Both the position numbers and the translations under genes were made by a program. This document shows positions 1 to 8,161 of a DNA stretch of 64,000 nt, in pieces (the first letter of the stretch is position 1; the number at the start of each line of letters is the position of its first letter). Under the pieces are notes generated by a model. It did no database searches. It was given only the letters and a program-made list of their open reading frames with translations, and was not told the DNA's origin. Origin of the DNA: Eutreptiella sp. 'Long Island Sound 2002' (lineage: Eukaryota; Euglenozoa; Euglenophyceae; Eutreptiales; Eutreptiaceae); NCBI GenBank assembly GCA_964036045.1, contig OZ038380.1:124292899-124356898 (forward strand), given 5' to 3'.

Positions 1-118
1 ATCAAATAATTCACGGAGCTGGTTGAACAATTCACGGAGGTATCAAATAATTCACGCAGGGGGTTAAATAATTCACGGAGGGATTAAATAATTCACGGAG
101 GGGGTTAAATAATTCACG
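1..118 (+). repeat. 41-bp satellite, left edge
   Basis: Head-to-tail copies of the TTCACGGAGG monomer, alternating a GTATC-type and a GGGGTT-type linker. The segment ends at TTCACG, where element 1 begins. The orientation is the same as in every other satellite block in the window, so this is one interrupted array. Confidence 0.95.
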
Positions 119-241
119 ATAGGGGGAACCGACAAGGGCCGAGAGAGCAAGGGTCAGGGTGCAGGGAAGTTGGGTTCTGGTTGCCCCCGACGATTGCAAC
201 CCCCATCCGCCTTTGCACTCGTGAAGTGGAGATCTAAGGAG

Positions 242-1855
242 ATGTCGGTACCCCCGGTGATAAAATGGCGTGATGTCTTTGCTTTCAACAATGTTGTTGC
301 CCAGAGTTTGGCAAAACTGGTGGGCAGGGCGCTGAGGCTGCTTTTGCACGACATGTATGTTACACTGTCTTCTCTGGCGATGCCTGTCACGGTCGGTGTC
401 AGGGACTTGGTCTGTGCAGTGTCCAAGACACAGAGTCGGAGGTCCCATGTGCGTCCCTTGGAGGCAGATGTGGACGATATGTTCTGGGAGCTTGGCAAGG
501 AGGTGTGTATGTCGGCTATTTCACATGCACTCTCCACAGCGAAGCGCACGCGTCGGGAGAAGGACATGGTCTTTTCGCTCCACAAGGATGGTGATAAGTC
601 GCTGGATAGGATTGGAGGCTCCACCTCCGAGGAGTTTCGGGTCCTTGCAGAGGATGAACTACTGAGATTTGTCCGTTGGGGGTCTTTCGAGAATACCCTT
701 GTGGTATGTGGCCCGGTCATCCTATCTCAAGGGAAGCAAGGTGTCCCTATTGGGGGACATCTTGCGGCACATATCGCAGACTTCTGGGCGATGTATGCTG
801 AACATTTGACGTTTTCTGGTGAGTCCAAAGAGAGGGCACAAAGACAGGAGGAATGGCAGCAAGGGGTTGAGAGCCTCAAGCTGAGTGAGCCAGTAATTGT
901 GGTCCTGCCGGGGGCTGAGCCTTTGGTTTGTTTTCGCTCGGGGTCCACACACCGACTGTTTGGGGATGTGTGGGCGTCGAGGGAGAGGTTTTGGGCCAGC
1001 ACAGAGCAGGTACAGTCCAGGGGCCTGACAGGCTGGTGGGCTCCTGCGGACCGCCTCCTTGCGTGGGTGACTGTGGGGTGTGTTGATATCCCTATTCTGG
1101 GTGTTGTTCCCTGGGACAGTGCCCCAGGTGGTCGGGTGCAACACATTGTACAGCGTACTCCGAGGAGGGATAAGGCCCGTGTGCTCGACTTTCTGTCCCA
1201 GTTTGCCCCCATGGAGTTTGTGATGGGCGAACTGGGTAGCCGAGCGCCCCAGCCGGAGTGTGCCTCACCCATGGTGTTCCTTGCGAGATTTGGGGATGAT
1301 ATATATATTTTCCTGATTAATATGCCTGATGCTTTGGCTGAGGTTGTTCAGCTTGTGGTGTTTCAACTTCTGCGGTCCATGTATCGTGTCCCACTTAAGT
1401 GGGAGGTGCATGGGGCCACTGTGCAATGGTGTGAGGCGGCGATCCCTAATACGAGGGATCTCCGCCTTCTCCGCAAAGGGGTTGTTCTGGACCTGAACTG
1501 TTTTTCTGCGGATGAGGCCGACTGGGCCCGATGGCTGCCCGCTTCGGCTCCGAATTCAGGTCCAGTGATGCAGGCACAGGTCCCCTCGATTTTGCAGAAG
1601 TCCCTGTGGTTTGCACTGCAGTGGCGTGATGTATATGCCAATGTTCGCTCTTTTCTGTGGGGGCTGGGGGTGCTGGGCTACCCACATCGCTGGTGGAAAC
1701 CACCGTTGGACCGGTTTTTTACTCAGCATGCGTTGCGGTCCAGGTTTCCGGATGCGGTGATTGAGAGCTGGTACAAGGAGGGCAGGGTACACGCCTCCGG
1801 ACATGTGGCAGTGGAGGCGAGCGGCTACCCTAGTTCTGCACTCGCCCCGTTTTGA
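242..1855 (+). CDS. Reverse-transcriptase-like protein with F-G-D-D box and a large B-C insertion
   Basis: About 537 residues from the first ATG at 242 to TGA 1853-1855; the frame is open upstream but has no earlier ATG. Three blocks line up with RT palm motifs. Motif A is EADVDDMFWEL, with its first Asp near residue 76. Motif B is KQGVPIGGHLAAHIADF, around residues 165-181. Motif C is ARFGDDIYIFL, with Asp pair 352-353. VPLKWEVHGATVQWCEAAI follows and resembles the motif D/E strands of RTs whose next strand reads 'FLD'. About 180 residues separate motifs B and C, where most RTs have a few tens, so this is either an insertion domain or a divergent lineage. No endonuclease or RNase H domain is seen. 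The family is not recognised; the RT call is inference from motif order. Downstream lie a small frame at 1912 and the nested transposon. Confidence 0.5.
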   Translation: MSVPPVIKWRDVFAFNNVVAQSLAKLVGRALRLLLHDMYVTLSSLAMPVTVGVRDLVCAVSKTQSRRSHVRPLEADVDDMFWELGKEVCMSAISHALSTAKRTRREKDMVFSLHKDGDKSLDRIGGSTSEEFRVLAEDELLRFVRWGSFENTLVVCGPVILSQGKQGVPIGGHLAAHIADFWAMYAEHLTFSGESKERAQRQEEWQQGVESLKLSEPVIVVLPGAEPLVCFRSGSTHRLFGDVWASRERFWASTEQVQSRGLTGWWAPADRLLAWVTVGCVDIPILGVVPWDSAPGGRVQHIVQRTPRRDKARVLDFLSQFAPMEFVMGELGSRAPQPECASPMVFLARFGDDIYIFLINMPDALAEVVQLVVFQLLRSMYRVPLKWEVHGATVQWCEAAIPNTRDLRLLRKGVVLDLNCFSADEADWARWLPASAPNSGPVMQAQVPSILQKSLWFALQWRDVYANVRSFLWGLGVLGYPHRWWKPPLDRFFTQHALRSRFPDAVIESWYKEGRVHASGHVAVEASGYPSSALAPF

Positions 1856-1911
1856 TATAAATATAATTACGGTCCTGCCCTAAGCATTGCATATTCCGTT
1901 TCCGGTGTGGG

Positions 1912-2129
1912 ATGTTTGAGTGGCCATTGAGAGTGTGTCTGCACGGTGTTGTTGGTCGACTGTGGCGGGGACTATGGGGAGCGTGGAGTGCTGAGTGCCC
2001 CACCATAGCAGACCGCGACCTTTTGCCAGTACGAGCATACAGCTTTATGTGGCTGGGAGGGGGCACAGCGGGGAATGCAAGTCAGCGCAGGGAGGGCTGG
2101 CTGGACTGCCTCTTGTTCCTTTCCGGTGG
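1912..2129 (+). pseudogene. 5' half of a small ORF split by the nested transposon (resumes at 6385)
   Basis: An ATG at 1912 opens a frame that runs to the target duplication GGTGG (2125-2129). Removing the nested transposon and one GGTGG copy joins 2129 to 6385 in frame, and the frame then stays open to a TGA at 6611-6613, giving about 148 residues in total. The product is Cys-, Trp- and Leu-rich and matches no family I know. It follows the RT-like gene by 57 bp. The frame running through the repaired junction is the main support; a frame of this length in GC-rich DNA could also be chance. Confidence 0.35.
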
Positions 2130-2154
2130 CTTAGGCGTCACAAGTTGCCCACCC
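2130..2154 (+). repeat. Left TIR of nested transposon
   Basis: Perfect 25-bp inverted match to 6355-6379, immediately preceded by GGTGG. It contains one CpG, in GGCGTC. Confidence 0.9.
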
Positions 2155-2334
2155 TCTAGGACCCTGTATACGCGCGATTTGACAATATTCTACATTTCTA
2201 CTTTGAGTATGTTATTTGACGTATGCGACCAAAGTTGTTGGCAGAGCTGTATGACACCCGTTGAAACACGTGTTGATGTGTTAGCCTTGTGTATCCCCGT
2301 CTTCTAGTGTGTTGTATTTGACGTTTTTTTGAAG

Positions 2335-2635
2335 CTGGCCGAAATTTCGGCCAGGTTTTGGGTAACATTGCAAACAACTATGTGTATATGCAGTTTTTGA
2401 CCCTTCTGGCCGAAATTTCGGCCAGCTTTTTGGTTTCTTGGTGAATAGGCATGATTATTTTCATTTTTCTTAGGGCTGGCCGAAATTTCGGCCAGCTTTT
2501 TGGTCTGTTCACTATTCAAGCACTTATATTCTGGTTTTTGGGTGGGCTGGCCGAAATTTCGGCCAGCTTTTCCTATTTTTGAACATGTAAGCAATTATTT
2601 CCCCTTTGAACACATCTGGCCGAAATTTCGGCCAG
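2335..2635. repeat. Five copies of a 20-bp palindrome, left subterminal cluster
   Basis: The perfect palindrome CTGGCCGAAATTTCGGCCAG occurs at 2335-2354, 2406-2425, 2476-2495, 2547-2566 and 2616-2635, so starts are 71, 70, 71 and 69 bp apart. The DNA between copies is AT-rich and not repeated. The core is identical in all copies while the spacers differ, which points to selection or recent homogenisation of a binding site, for example for the element's own transposase. The last copy ends 19 bp before the first ATG of the downstream frame, so a promoter or operator role is also possible. Confidence 0.9.
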
Positions 2636-2654
2636 CTTGCAATTGTCGTTGTTC

Positions 2655-4919
2655 ATGAGTATTACACCATACAACCTACATAACTGTTTCCTTGTCTCAG
2701 CATTAATGTCTTCTGCTATTACTGCCACTGTTGTACATGCTGCAGTTACTGGTGCTTTTGCTACTACAGCCAAAGGGCTGTTGCGAAATGCATTACGTGG
2801 TGGGACTCTGCAAAAGCTTTTGCAATTCTGCCTCTTGTTGCGGAAGAATCGCAGGAGCCGGCACTCCCTGACACAGTTGAAGGCCGCCGCCACTGAGAAG
2901 AAGCCCCCACGATGGTACATGACATTTTTGTCACAGTTCCATGCCCTATACTGCCTGCTGCGCCGTATGGCCCTCCCATACTCTAACTGTGGGTCTGGTT
3001 ACAACTGGGGTATTATGTCCTGCCGCCAACGCCGTAAGGTAGGAGTCCTTGGTCAGTGTAACACTAAGCAGGAGTCCATTCACCATCGTGCTGGACTAGC
3101 AGCACACAACTTGTGGAACACCATGCACCGTAGGCAAGTTTGTATATGGTTTGATAACCTGAGGCGTTACAGGTCGGGAGCTGATCCCCATTCACCCGAC
3201 TTAACCCTAAACTGTACAGCTGTTGCTGTTTTGCACACTACTGCCCTACCTGCATACCGGGGTCTGCCGGAGCTGGCCGAAATTGAGGCCAGGGTACCAA
3301 AGGTTGCTGATGACATCTTTCGCTCACATAGAGCATTGTTTCATCGTATTGATGTTGCCAACCAAGGTATTCAGAGAGTTTGGGTTCGTGCTCCTTTGGA
3401 TATTGCCAGAAAAGATGTGCGTTCCCTCAACTAGAGACCCTTTTTCCTGTCTGAGCTCCGCTCCGGCACACACAAAGAGCTTTTGCAACTCGTGGTTGAT
3501 TTGTCATGTGTGGAACACCGCACCAGACACTGTGTTCCGCTGCTTGTGGACATGAAAATACACTTTGCCCTACTTAAGCTGTGTTATGGTGCTGCTTATG
3601 TTCCCTGGAATGTACCACAATTACTGTTGGGTTTTCCTTTGGTGTACGGAGTATGGCATGGCTATAAGTATTGCGTTGAATTGATCTACAGGGCGTTCCT
3701 GCCGTTCATTAAGTTTTTGGAGCAGGGGAACAGCCTTCAGGTTGGGTCTATCCTCCCTCGCAAGGTCAAGGTCATCCATATGGAGAAGACGTTGCTTGGA
3801 CTCATGCTAGCCACATCGTCCAATAGAGGCAGACTAGATGAGCGCGTCACTTCCCTGCTCAATAGCCAGCGGGACTTGACACCCATTCAGCGCAAGGGTT
3901 TGCGTATGTTATTAGCCCTTAAGGCTTTGCTGTACACATACTGTCCAGCTGCTTTCAGCATTGGGACTTTGGTTCGTGAGTGCAACTGGGAGGGACGGGG
4001 GGCAGGTTCCGGTATTGTAGCTAAGCAGGCACTTGAGATGTCCCTACTGCTCATGCTGAACATCCTAAAGCCCGAGGAACAGTTAACCACGGAGTATGTG
4101 AAAACCACCGCTGTTGCTCTTTTGTTTTGGAGTCAGTGGCATTCCGCCTCCCTAGGGTGTATCCACTCTGAGGAGCTGGGTGAGGCACTTCTGAGTCGGT
4201 TCTCAGCCCACTGTCGCCGCAACACTGCCTGTACTAGTGTCCAACAGTCGTCTGATTTATTTCTGACACTTCCCCCTGTCCAACCCGGAGAGAAAGTTTT
4301 GCGTGGTGTGCTGACTGAGAGATCCCTGGCAATGTTCTCTGCCAATCTTAAACAATTCATCTTGACAGCCCATACACAGAGCCTGCCCATTTGTGTTCCC
4401 GTTCCGGACTATAAAGTTGAGGTGAGAAGACTGGATGGAGTTGAGGATTTGACGTTCCCCGGTACCATGTCTAGGACACGAATCACCACAGACCGTTTAA
4501 AAGTGGTTCTGTTGCATGCAATGCAAAATCTGGTTGCGCGCACCAGGGTTCCTGAGGGTGTTGAGGATTTTTTACAGACAAATGCACCTGCCCGCACTGC
4601 TGCCGAGCAAGGGGTGTTGCGTACTGCACATGCTTCTATTCGCGCTGCCAACCGTGCACCGCCTGCTGCTGCTGCTGCTGCTCCTGGTGGAATTGCCTTG
4701 CCCCCAAAGCCACCCCCGAAGCCCCGAGCCAGAGGCCCCCCAGTACCCCCCCCGGCCCCCCCCCGCCCAGTACCCCCCCTCCCCGCCCTTGATGATTCCA
4801 TTGCTGTCGACTCTTGTGATAGTGACCAGGATATTGATTGTGATGCAGACAGCGTTGCCTCCTTTGAAGCCCTAGATGAGGCGGAACACATCGGTGTGGA
4901 TACCCAGGATTGGGACTGA
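2655..4919 (+). CDS. Candidate transposase of nested transposon, interrupted by in-frame TAG 3432-3434
   Basis: The frame opens at ATG 2655, meets TAG at 3432-3434, and continues in the same frame to TGA 4917-4919 (754 codons). Coherent protein lies on both sides of the TAG. Before it there is a basic region (residues about 60-90) and the block VCIWFDNLRRYRSG. After it come PLLVDMKIHFALLKLCYG, LVYGVWHGYKYCVELIYRAF and HMEKTLLGLMLA. The Asp in FDNL, the Asp in LVDMK and a following Glu would suit an RNase-H-fold DDE catalytic triad; this is inference. The C-terminal tail is a poly-Ala/Pro linker and a strongly acidic segment (DSCDSDQDIDCDADS). As the main frame of a TIR element it is the natural transposase candidate. 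A degenerate palindrome copy (3273-3292) lies inside the coding sequence. The TAG may be a mutation, readthrough or a sequence error. Confidence 0.55.
3273..3292. repeat. Degenerate palindrome copy within coding sequence
   Basis: CTGGCCGAAATTGAGGCCAG differs from the perfect element palindrome at two positions in its right half. It encodes LAEIEA in the transposase frame. It may be a chance or captured copy of the subterminal site. Confidence 0.6.
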
Positions 4920-5072
4920 TTTCTGTTTGCAGCTGTGTTTGTCACTGTGGTATGGGTTCTGCCACGCATTGCCAGTGATTTTGGTGTGTCATTTCTTTTG
5001 AGCCTGGTTCCGGTCCCAGAACGGGCAGGCAACTGGTTTTTGCTGGGGACTCTGTCTGTGTCTTTTGCAAGC

Positions 5073-5594
5073 ATGATGTCTACCAGGTTTTCCAAGGACT
5101 GTAATGTTGTGTGTGCCCTTTTGGGTGAGGAGACTGTTGTGCCCGATGACTTTGTTCAGCTCATCAGAGCAGGTATCACCAACGCCGACACGTGCCCCCC
5201 CAAGTCATGGGAGGATGTGTACCACGACTTGGGGCAAGGTTTTCCGGTGGATTGTTCTGGGGTTAGGTATGTAGATGAGGATCCTGAGGAGCAAGATGGG
5301 GAGGCAGAGTCGCAACCAGAGACACAGACTCCAAAGAAGAAACCCAAAACTGCCCCTGCCCCCTCACCCAGTGGCACGCAGTGCGCTCAGGCCACCCCAG
5401 CTTCCTCCTCAGGCACTGTTGCCCCTACTGGCAAAGGTATGAATACTTTTGTGAATCATTTTTCACCATCCCAGGGTGGAAACACACAGTCACAGAACTC
5501 TGCCACTGCCAAGTCTGGTGCTGCAGCCCCTGCCAAGCAGCCTGCTAACACAGGTGCTAAGAAGCCCCGTGCATCTGGTCTGCGCAAGCGCTAA
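5073..5594 (+). CDS. Hypothetical protein with acidic middle and Lys/Arg-rich tail, in frame with upstream gene
   Basis: The frame is the same as 2655-4919, separated only by TGA 4917-4919, and is open from 4920. The first ATG pair is at 5073/5076, which gives 173 residues ending at TAA 5592-5594. Residues 1-60 look globular (FVQLIRAGITNADTCPPKSW). Then come an acidic stretch (DEDPEEQDGEAES), a Lys-rich PKKKPKT segment, a Ser/Gln/Ala-rich linker, and a basic end KKPRASGLRKR. The basic tail suggests nucleic-acid binding or nuclear localisation. It could be the C-terminal part of the transposase made by readthrough, or a separate small protein. A TTTCTGTTTGCAG acceptor-like string follows the TGA, but I found no donor in matching phase. 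Confidence 0.45.
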   Translation: MMSTRFSKDCNVVCALLGEETVVPDDFVQLIRAGITNADTCPPKSWEDVYHDLGQGFPVDCSGVRYVDEDPEEQDGEAESQPETQTPKKKPKTAPAPSPSGTQCAQATPASSSGTVAPTGKGMNTFVNHFSPSQGGNTQSQNSATAKSGAAAPAKQPANTGAKKPRASGLRKR

Positions 5595-5633
5595 TGCCAG
5601 TCCTGCTGCTTATGTTGCCTGTCAGCATGAAGT

Positions 5634-5956
5634 CTGGCCGAAATTTCGGCCAGCATGCAGTCCTCAGCCTCTTCAGCCTTTTATTATTGTGTTTCCCCAT
5701 AGGCACTGCAAAAGTCTGCTTTGATTCGTCAGGTGGCAAGTATTTGCTTGTAATTGAGTATATTATGTTGCACACCCTGTTCAAATGTCACTGCTCCTGT
5801 GTTCCTTGCTCATGTCTACTGTCTTAGGTACCCATTTCAGTGATCATATTCGGAGTTTCGATGGACCTGGCCGAAATTTCGGCCAGCTTAGGCCTGTCTG
5901 TCAAATAGGACCATGTGTTTGGACTTTTTCGAAGAGCTGGCCGAAATTTCGGCCAG
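5634..5956. repeat. Three copies of the 20-bp palindrome, right subterminal cluster
   Basis: Perfect copies lie at 5634-5653, 5867-5886 and 5937-5956, the last two again 70 bp apart. With the left cluster they bracket the coding region. No coding potential is seen in 5957-6354, which is AT-rich and includes a C-run near 6104-6115. Confidence 0.9.
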
Positions 5957-6354
5957 GTTGGTTAAAATAGGAAATACAAGTACATGCTTTGGGATAGTTT
6001 TTTGTGTGCTTCAATGAAAGGTATGTTTGGGGTTCCCTCATCTGTGGTGTATAGGGGGGTTCTGTGATCAACCTCGAACAAAGGGGAGAGAAAAATAGGC
6101 AGCCCCCCCCCCCCCACACACTGGAATGCAGTGGTCTAAATGTAAAACAACACTATATTTTGGTGATTGAATGTCTTTATTTTGAAAATCTGTGTGTTTC
6201 CAGAAATGCAAATAATGGCATATATTTGAAATACACACCTTGTTTTTGCATGTTGCCACCAGGGGGGTTTGGGTACCCAAAAAATAACACCCCTTTTCAC
6301 ATACTTTTCCCCTCATTACAACATGGACTTCCGTGGGCCATAGCGCCAGGTGGG

Positions 6355-6379
6355 GGGTGGGCAACTTGTGACGCCTAAG
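6355..6379 (-). repeat. Right TIR of nested transposon
   Basis: Reverse complement of 2130-2154, immediately followed by GGTGG (6380-6384). Confidence 0.9.
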
Positions 6380-6384
6380 GGTGG

Positions 6385-6932
6385 GATGCTGTTTTTTTTT
6401 TGCCATCTGCCGGCGTCGCGCCTGTTGAGGGCAGATTGTGCGCCCTGTGGTGAGCATGTGGTAAGGGAGGGAGTGGTCCAGCCGGCGCCCTGGACCCGGG
6501 TGACTTTGTTTTGTGGTATCTCTGGTCGTCTGGTTTGTTCTTCCGATGACTTGCCAGCTCTGTGTGCTTTTGCAGGGCTGCTGTGCGCACAGCCCCACGG
6601 ACCAGCTATATGACACGAGTGGCATGGTGCGGCACCAATTGATGTGATACAGGGTGGTTTAGTATGAGGGTGGGAAGACCTGTGCGCACTGAAGTGTGGA
6701 CCTGCTCGGTTCATGTCTTGTGTGAATAGGGAGTGAGAGACAGAAAGGGCATGGGCGTGTATGCACGAGACAGCCAGGTGCCTGTGGTTTGAAAGCAATT
6801 TTCTGAGATAACCGTCCCTGGTGCGCACAGTGCGCTGTCCTCTGCTGTGTACAGCCTTTTGGAATTCTACTGATGAAGTCTTTCACTGTGCCCGCTTGCT
6901 AGCGCTTCTTCTTAGCAGCTACACCCCCGGAG
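6385..6932 (+). other. 3' part of outer element 1
   Basis: Up to TGA 6611-6613 the sequence continues the small frame begun at 1912. From 6614 to 6932 I see no coding or repeat structure. The extreme end carries CTTAGCAGCTAC (6911-6922), which resembles the right terminus of element 2 (CTTAGCAGTTAC). This may be coincidence or a shared terminal sequence. Confidence 0.4.
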
Positions 6933-7118
6933 ACGGAGGTATCCGATAATTCATGGAGGGGGTTAAATAATTCACGGAGGTATCAAGTAATTCACGGAGG
7001 GGGTTAAATAATTCACGGAGGTATCAAATAATTCACGGAGGGGGTTAAATAATTCACGGAGGTATGAAATATCGCACGGAGGGGGTCAAATAATTGACGG
7101 CGGTATGAAATAATTCAC
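6933..7118 (+). repeat. 41-bp satellite between elements 1 and 2
   Basis: About four and a half dimers of the same array and orientation. The right-hand units are more diverged, with TCGCACGG and TTGACGGCGG variants. The block ends TTCAC at 7118. Confidence 0.95.
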
Positions 7119-7136
7119 TGTAACTGCTAAGATCTG
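7119..7136 (+). repeat. Left TIR of element 2
   Basis: 18 bp, TGTAACTGCTAAGATCTG, perfectly inverted at 14528-14545. Confidence 0.9.
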
Positions 7137-7145
7137 TTCACATAG

Positions 7146-7179
7146 ACGCGTACGTGTTGAAACCTCAACACGTACGCGT
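7146..7179. repeat. Terminal hairpin made of two phased array motifs
   Basis: The arms ACGCGTACGTGTTGA (7146-7160) and its exact reverse complement (7165-7179) are separated by AACC. The two CGTACG centres (7149 and 7171) are 22 bp apart, the same step as in the larger arrays. The hairpin lies 10 bp inside the left TIR, as a subterminal transposase site would. Confidence 0.85.
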
Positions 7180-7388
7180 TGGTTTTTTCTTTGTTGGAAA
7201 TTTGTTATTTTTCATGCAAAATTCATGTGTGGGGTATCACCTTACCCAACCCAACCCCTCTTTGCACTTCCCCTACACCACTGGGTGCCACTGCAAACAT
7301 TGCCGACCGTAGGTCGCCTTCTCCCTCTGCATAGTGTCCCAAAAACCATACTGAATTTCCCAAAACCTTGCTTTCAGATTGTCCTCTG

Positions 7389-7556
7389 ACGCGTGCGTGT
7401 TGGAAGTGCAACGCGTACGCGTTGGGTGCGTGGCGCGTACGTGTTGGTGTTTCGACGCGTACGCGTTGGTAACTTAACACGTACGCGTCGAAACAGCAAC
7501 GCGTACGTGTTAGATGACGGACGCGTACGCGTTGATCTGCAGGTGCGTACGCAGTT
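7389..7556. repeat. Phased array 1: eight CpG-rich 22-bp repeats
   Basis: CGTACG or near-identical centres fall at 7392 (CGTGCG), 7414, 7436, 7458, 7480, 7502, 7524 and 7546, exactly 22 bp apart. The conserved core is about 12-14 bp (ACGCGTACGYGTT) and the 7-9 bp between cores varies. It lies downstream of the transposase gene, near the left end. Confidence 0.9.
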
Positions 7557-7589
7557 CGTACGCACCGCCTACTCGTTATGTGCTATGGC

Positions 7590-7660
7590 AGCTGGTTGGT
7601 CTAGAGGTATGTGCATGTTCCTTGCGTTTCGGAACCCTCGGTTCGAACCCTTGCATACGC
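7590..7660 (+). ncRNA. tRNA-like relic with Pol III A and B boxes
   Basis: TGGTCTAGAGG (7597-7607) fits an A box and GGTTCGAACCC (7640-7650) fits a B box, with spacing as in a tRNA. Between them GTTCC/GGAAC can pair as an anticodon stem with a 9-nt loop. The D-arm text resembles eukaryotic tRNA-Pro. The acceptor stem does not pair and the T stem has two mismatches, so this is not a working tRNA. It may be a tRNA-derived SINE head or a Pol III promoter carried by the transposon. Confidence 0.4.
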
Positions 7661-8161
7661 ACTGTGTCTGCACCTTAGGATGAGGACACACAAGAGCAGG
7701 AGAGGGCGTGAGGCGACCCCAACCGCATGACCAGGGGCCCACAAAGGAGGTGGATCCGGCCGAAGACGCGATGAGGAGATGCCCGCCATAGACCTACCTA
7801 GTGGGGCAACCAACAAATACAGGCGCTGAAGACAGGCATTGAAATGAGACCACTAGCTGCCCTTGGTTTTTTTTAGTAATAAGGCCTGCACCAGAACACC
7901 ATGATGAATGCAATGTGCATTGAAGACGTAGTATACTTGCACAAAGCAATTCAATGGAATCCCAAATCAGATATCATACACAAGAGCTGAAACACCATAC
8001 AGACTCCTAAGGCGTGTTGGCCTTCCAATACGTTTCGTGTTCCTTCACGCGTGGTTGTTGTGTCCATGCACGCACCCATACATCCCACCCCCTCCTTAAC
8101 AAACCCGAATCCAGATTATCATTTTTTACAACTTCCCTCCACCCTTTCACGAAAACTTGCC
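7661..8161. other. Non-coding stretch, element 2
   Basis: No convincing coding sequence, repeat or RNA. The sequence turns C-rich toward 8160-8220, which is the 3' end and the Gly/Lys-rich C-terminal coding part of the minus-strand transposase. Confidence 0.5.

Larger units (their letters stand above)
2130..6379 (+). mobile_element. Nested DNA transposon, 25-bp TIRs, 5-bp TSD
   Basis: The left end 2130-2154 begins CTTAGGCGTCACAAGTTG, and the right end 6355-6379 is its exact reverse complement over all 25 bp. The flanks are GGTGG at 2125-2129 and GGTGG at 6380-6384, a 5-bp target-site duplication. Inside the TIRs lie clusters of a 20-bp palindrome (2335-2635 and 5634-5956), which bracket one long reading frame (2655-5594). 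The layout of TIR, subterminal repeats, gene, subterminal repeats, TIR is that of an autonomous cut-and-paste transposon. I do not recognise the superfamily. The element is about 4.25 kb. Confidence 0.85.
119..6932 (+). mobile_element. Outer element 1, RT-bearing, split by a nested transposon
   Basis: Unique sequence between two satellite blocks. The left flank ends TTCACG (ACG at 116-118) and the right flank restarts ACGGAGG (ACG at 6933-6935), so a 3-bp duplication of ACG is possible but is hard to prove in a repeat. The element carries the RT-like gene 242-1855 and a second small frame (1912 onward) cut by the nested transposon 2130-6379. The termini share only a short G-run (AGGGGGAACC at the left; CACCCCCGG at the right), so I cannot assign clear TIRs. 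The class is unresolved: it could be a truncated retroelement, or a larger element carrying an RT-like gene. Confidence 0.6.

Noticed and set aside
4422-4932. Intron in the nested transposon gene (GAG/GTGAGA to TTTGCAG)
   Set aside because: The donor is phase 0 but the acceptor enters the second codon position, and the skipped sequence encodes a plausible C-terminal tail.
6068-6625. 185-codon minus-strand frame across the right TIR
   Set aside because: It reads through the TIR and target duplication into the host element, so it cannot be an ancestral gene.
6911-6922. CTTAGCAGCTAC as proof that elements 1 and 2 share TIRs
   Set aside because: Only 12 bp with one mismatch, and no matching copy at the left end of element 1.
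7223-7330. Minus-strand LRSAMF fragment as a second TET/JBP-like gene copy
   Set aside because: Only about six residues match the dioxygenase segment; the rest does not align and array 1 lies next to it.
7590-7660. Functional tRNA gene
   Set aside because: The acceptor stem does not pair and the T stem has two mismatches, so it is listed only as a relic.
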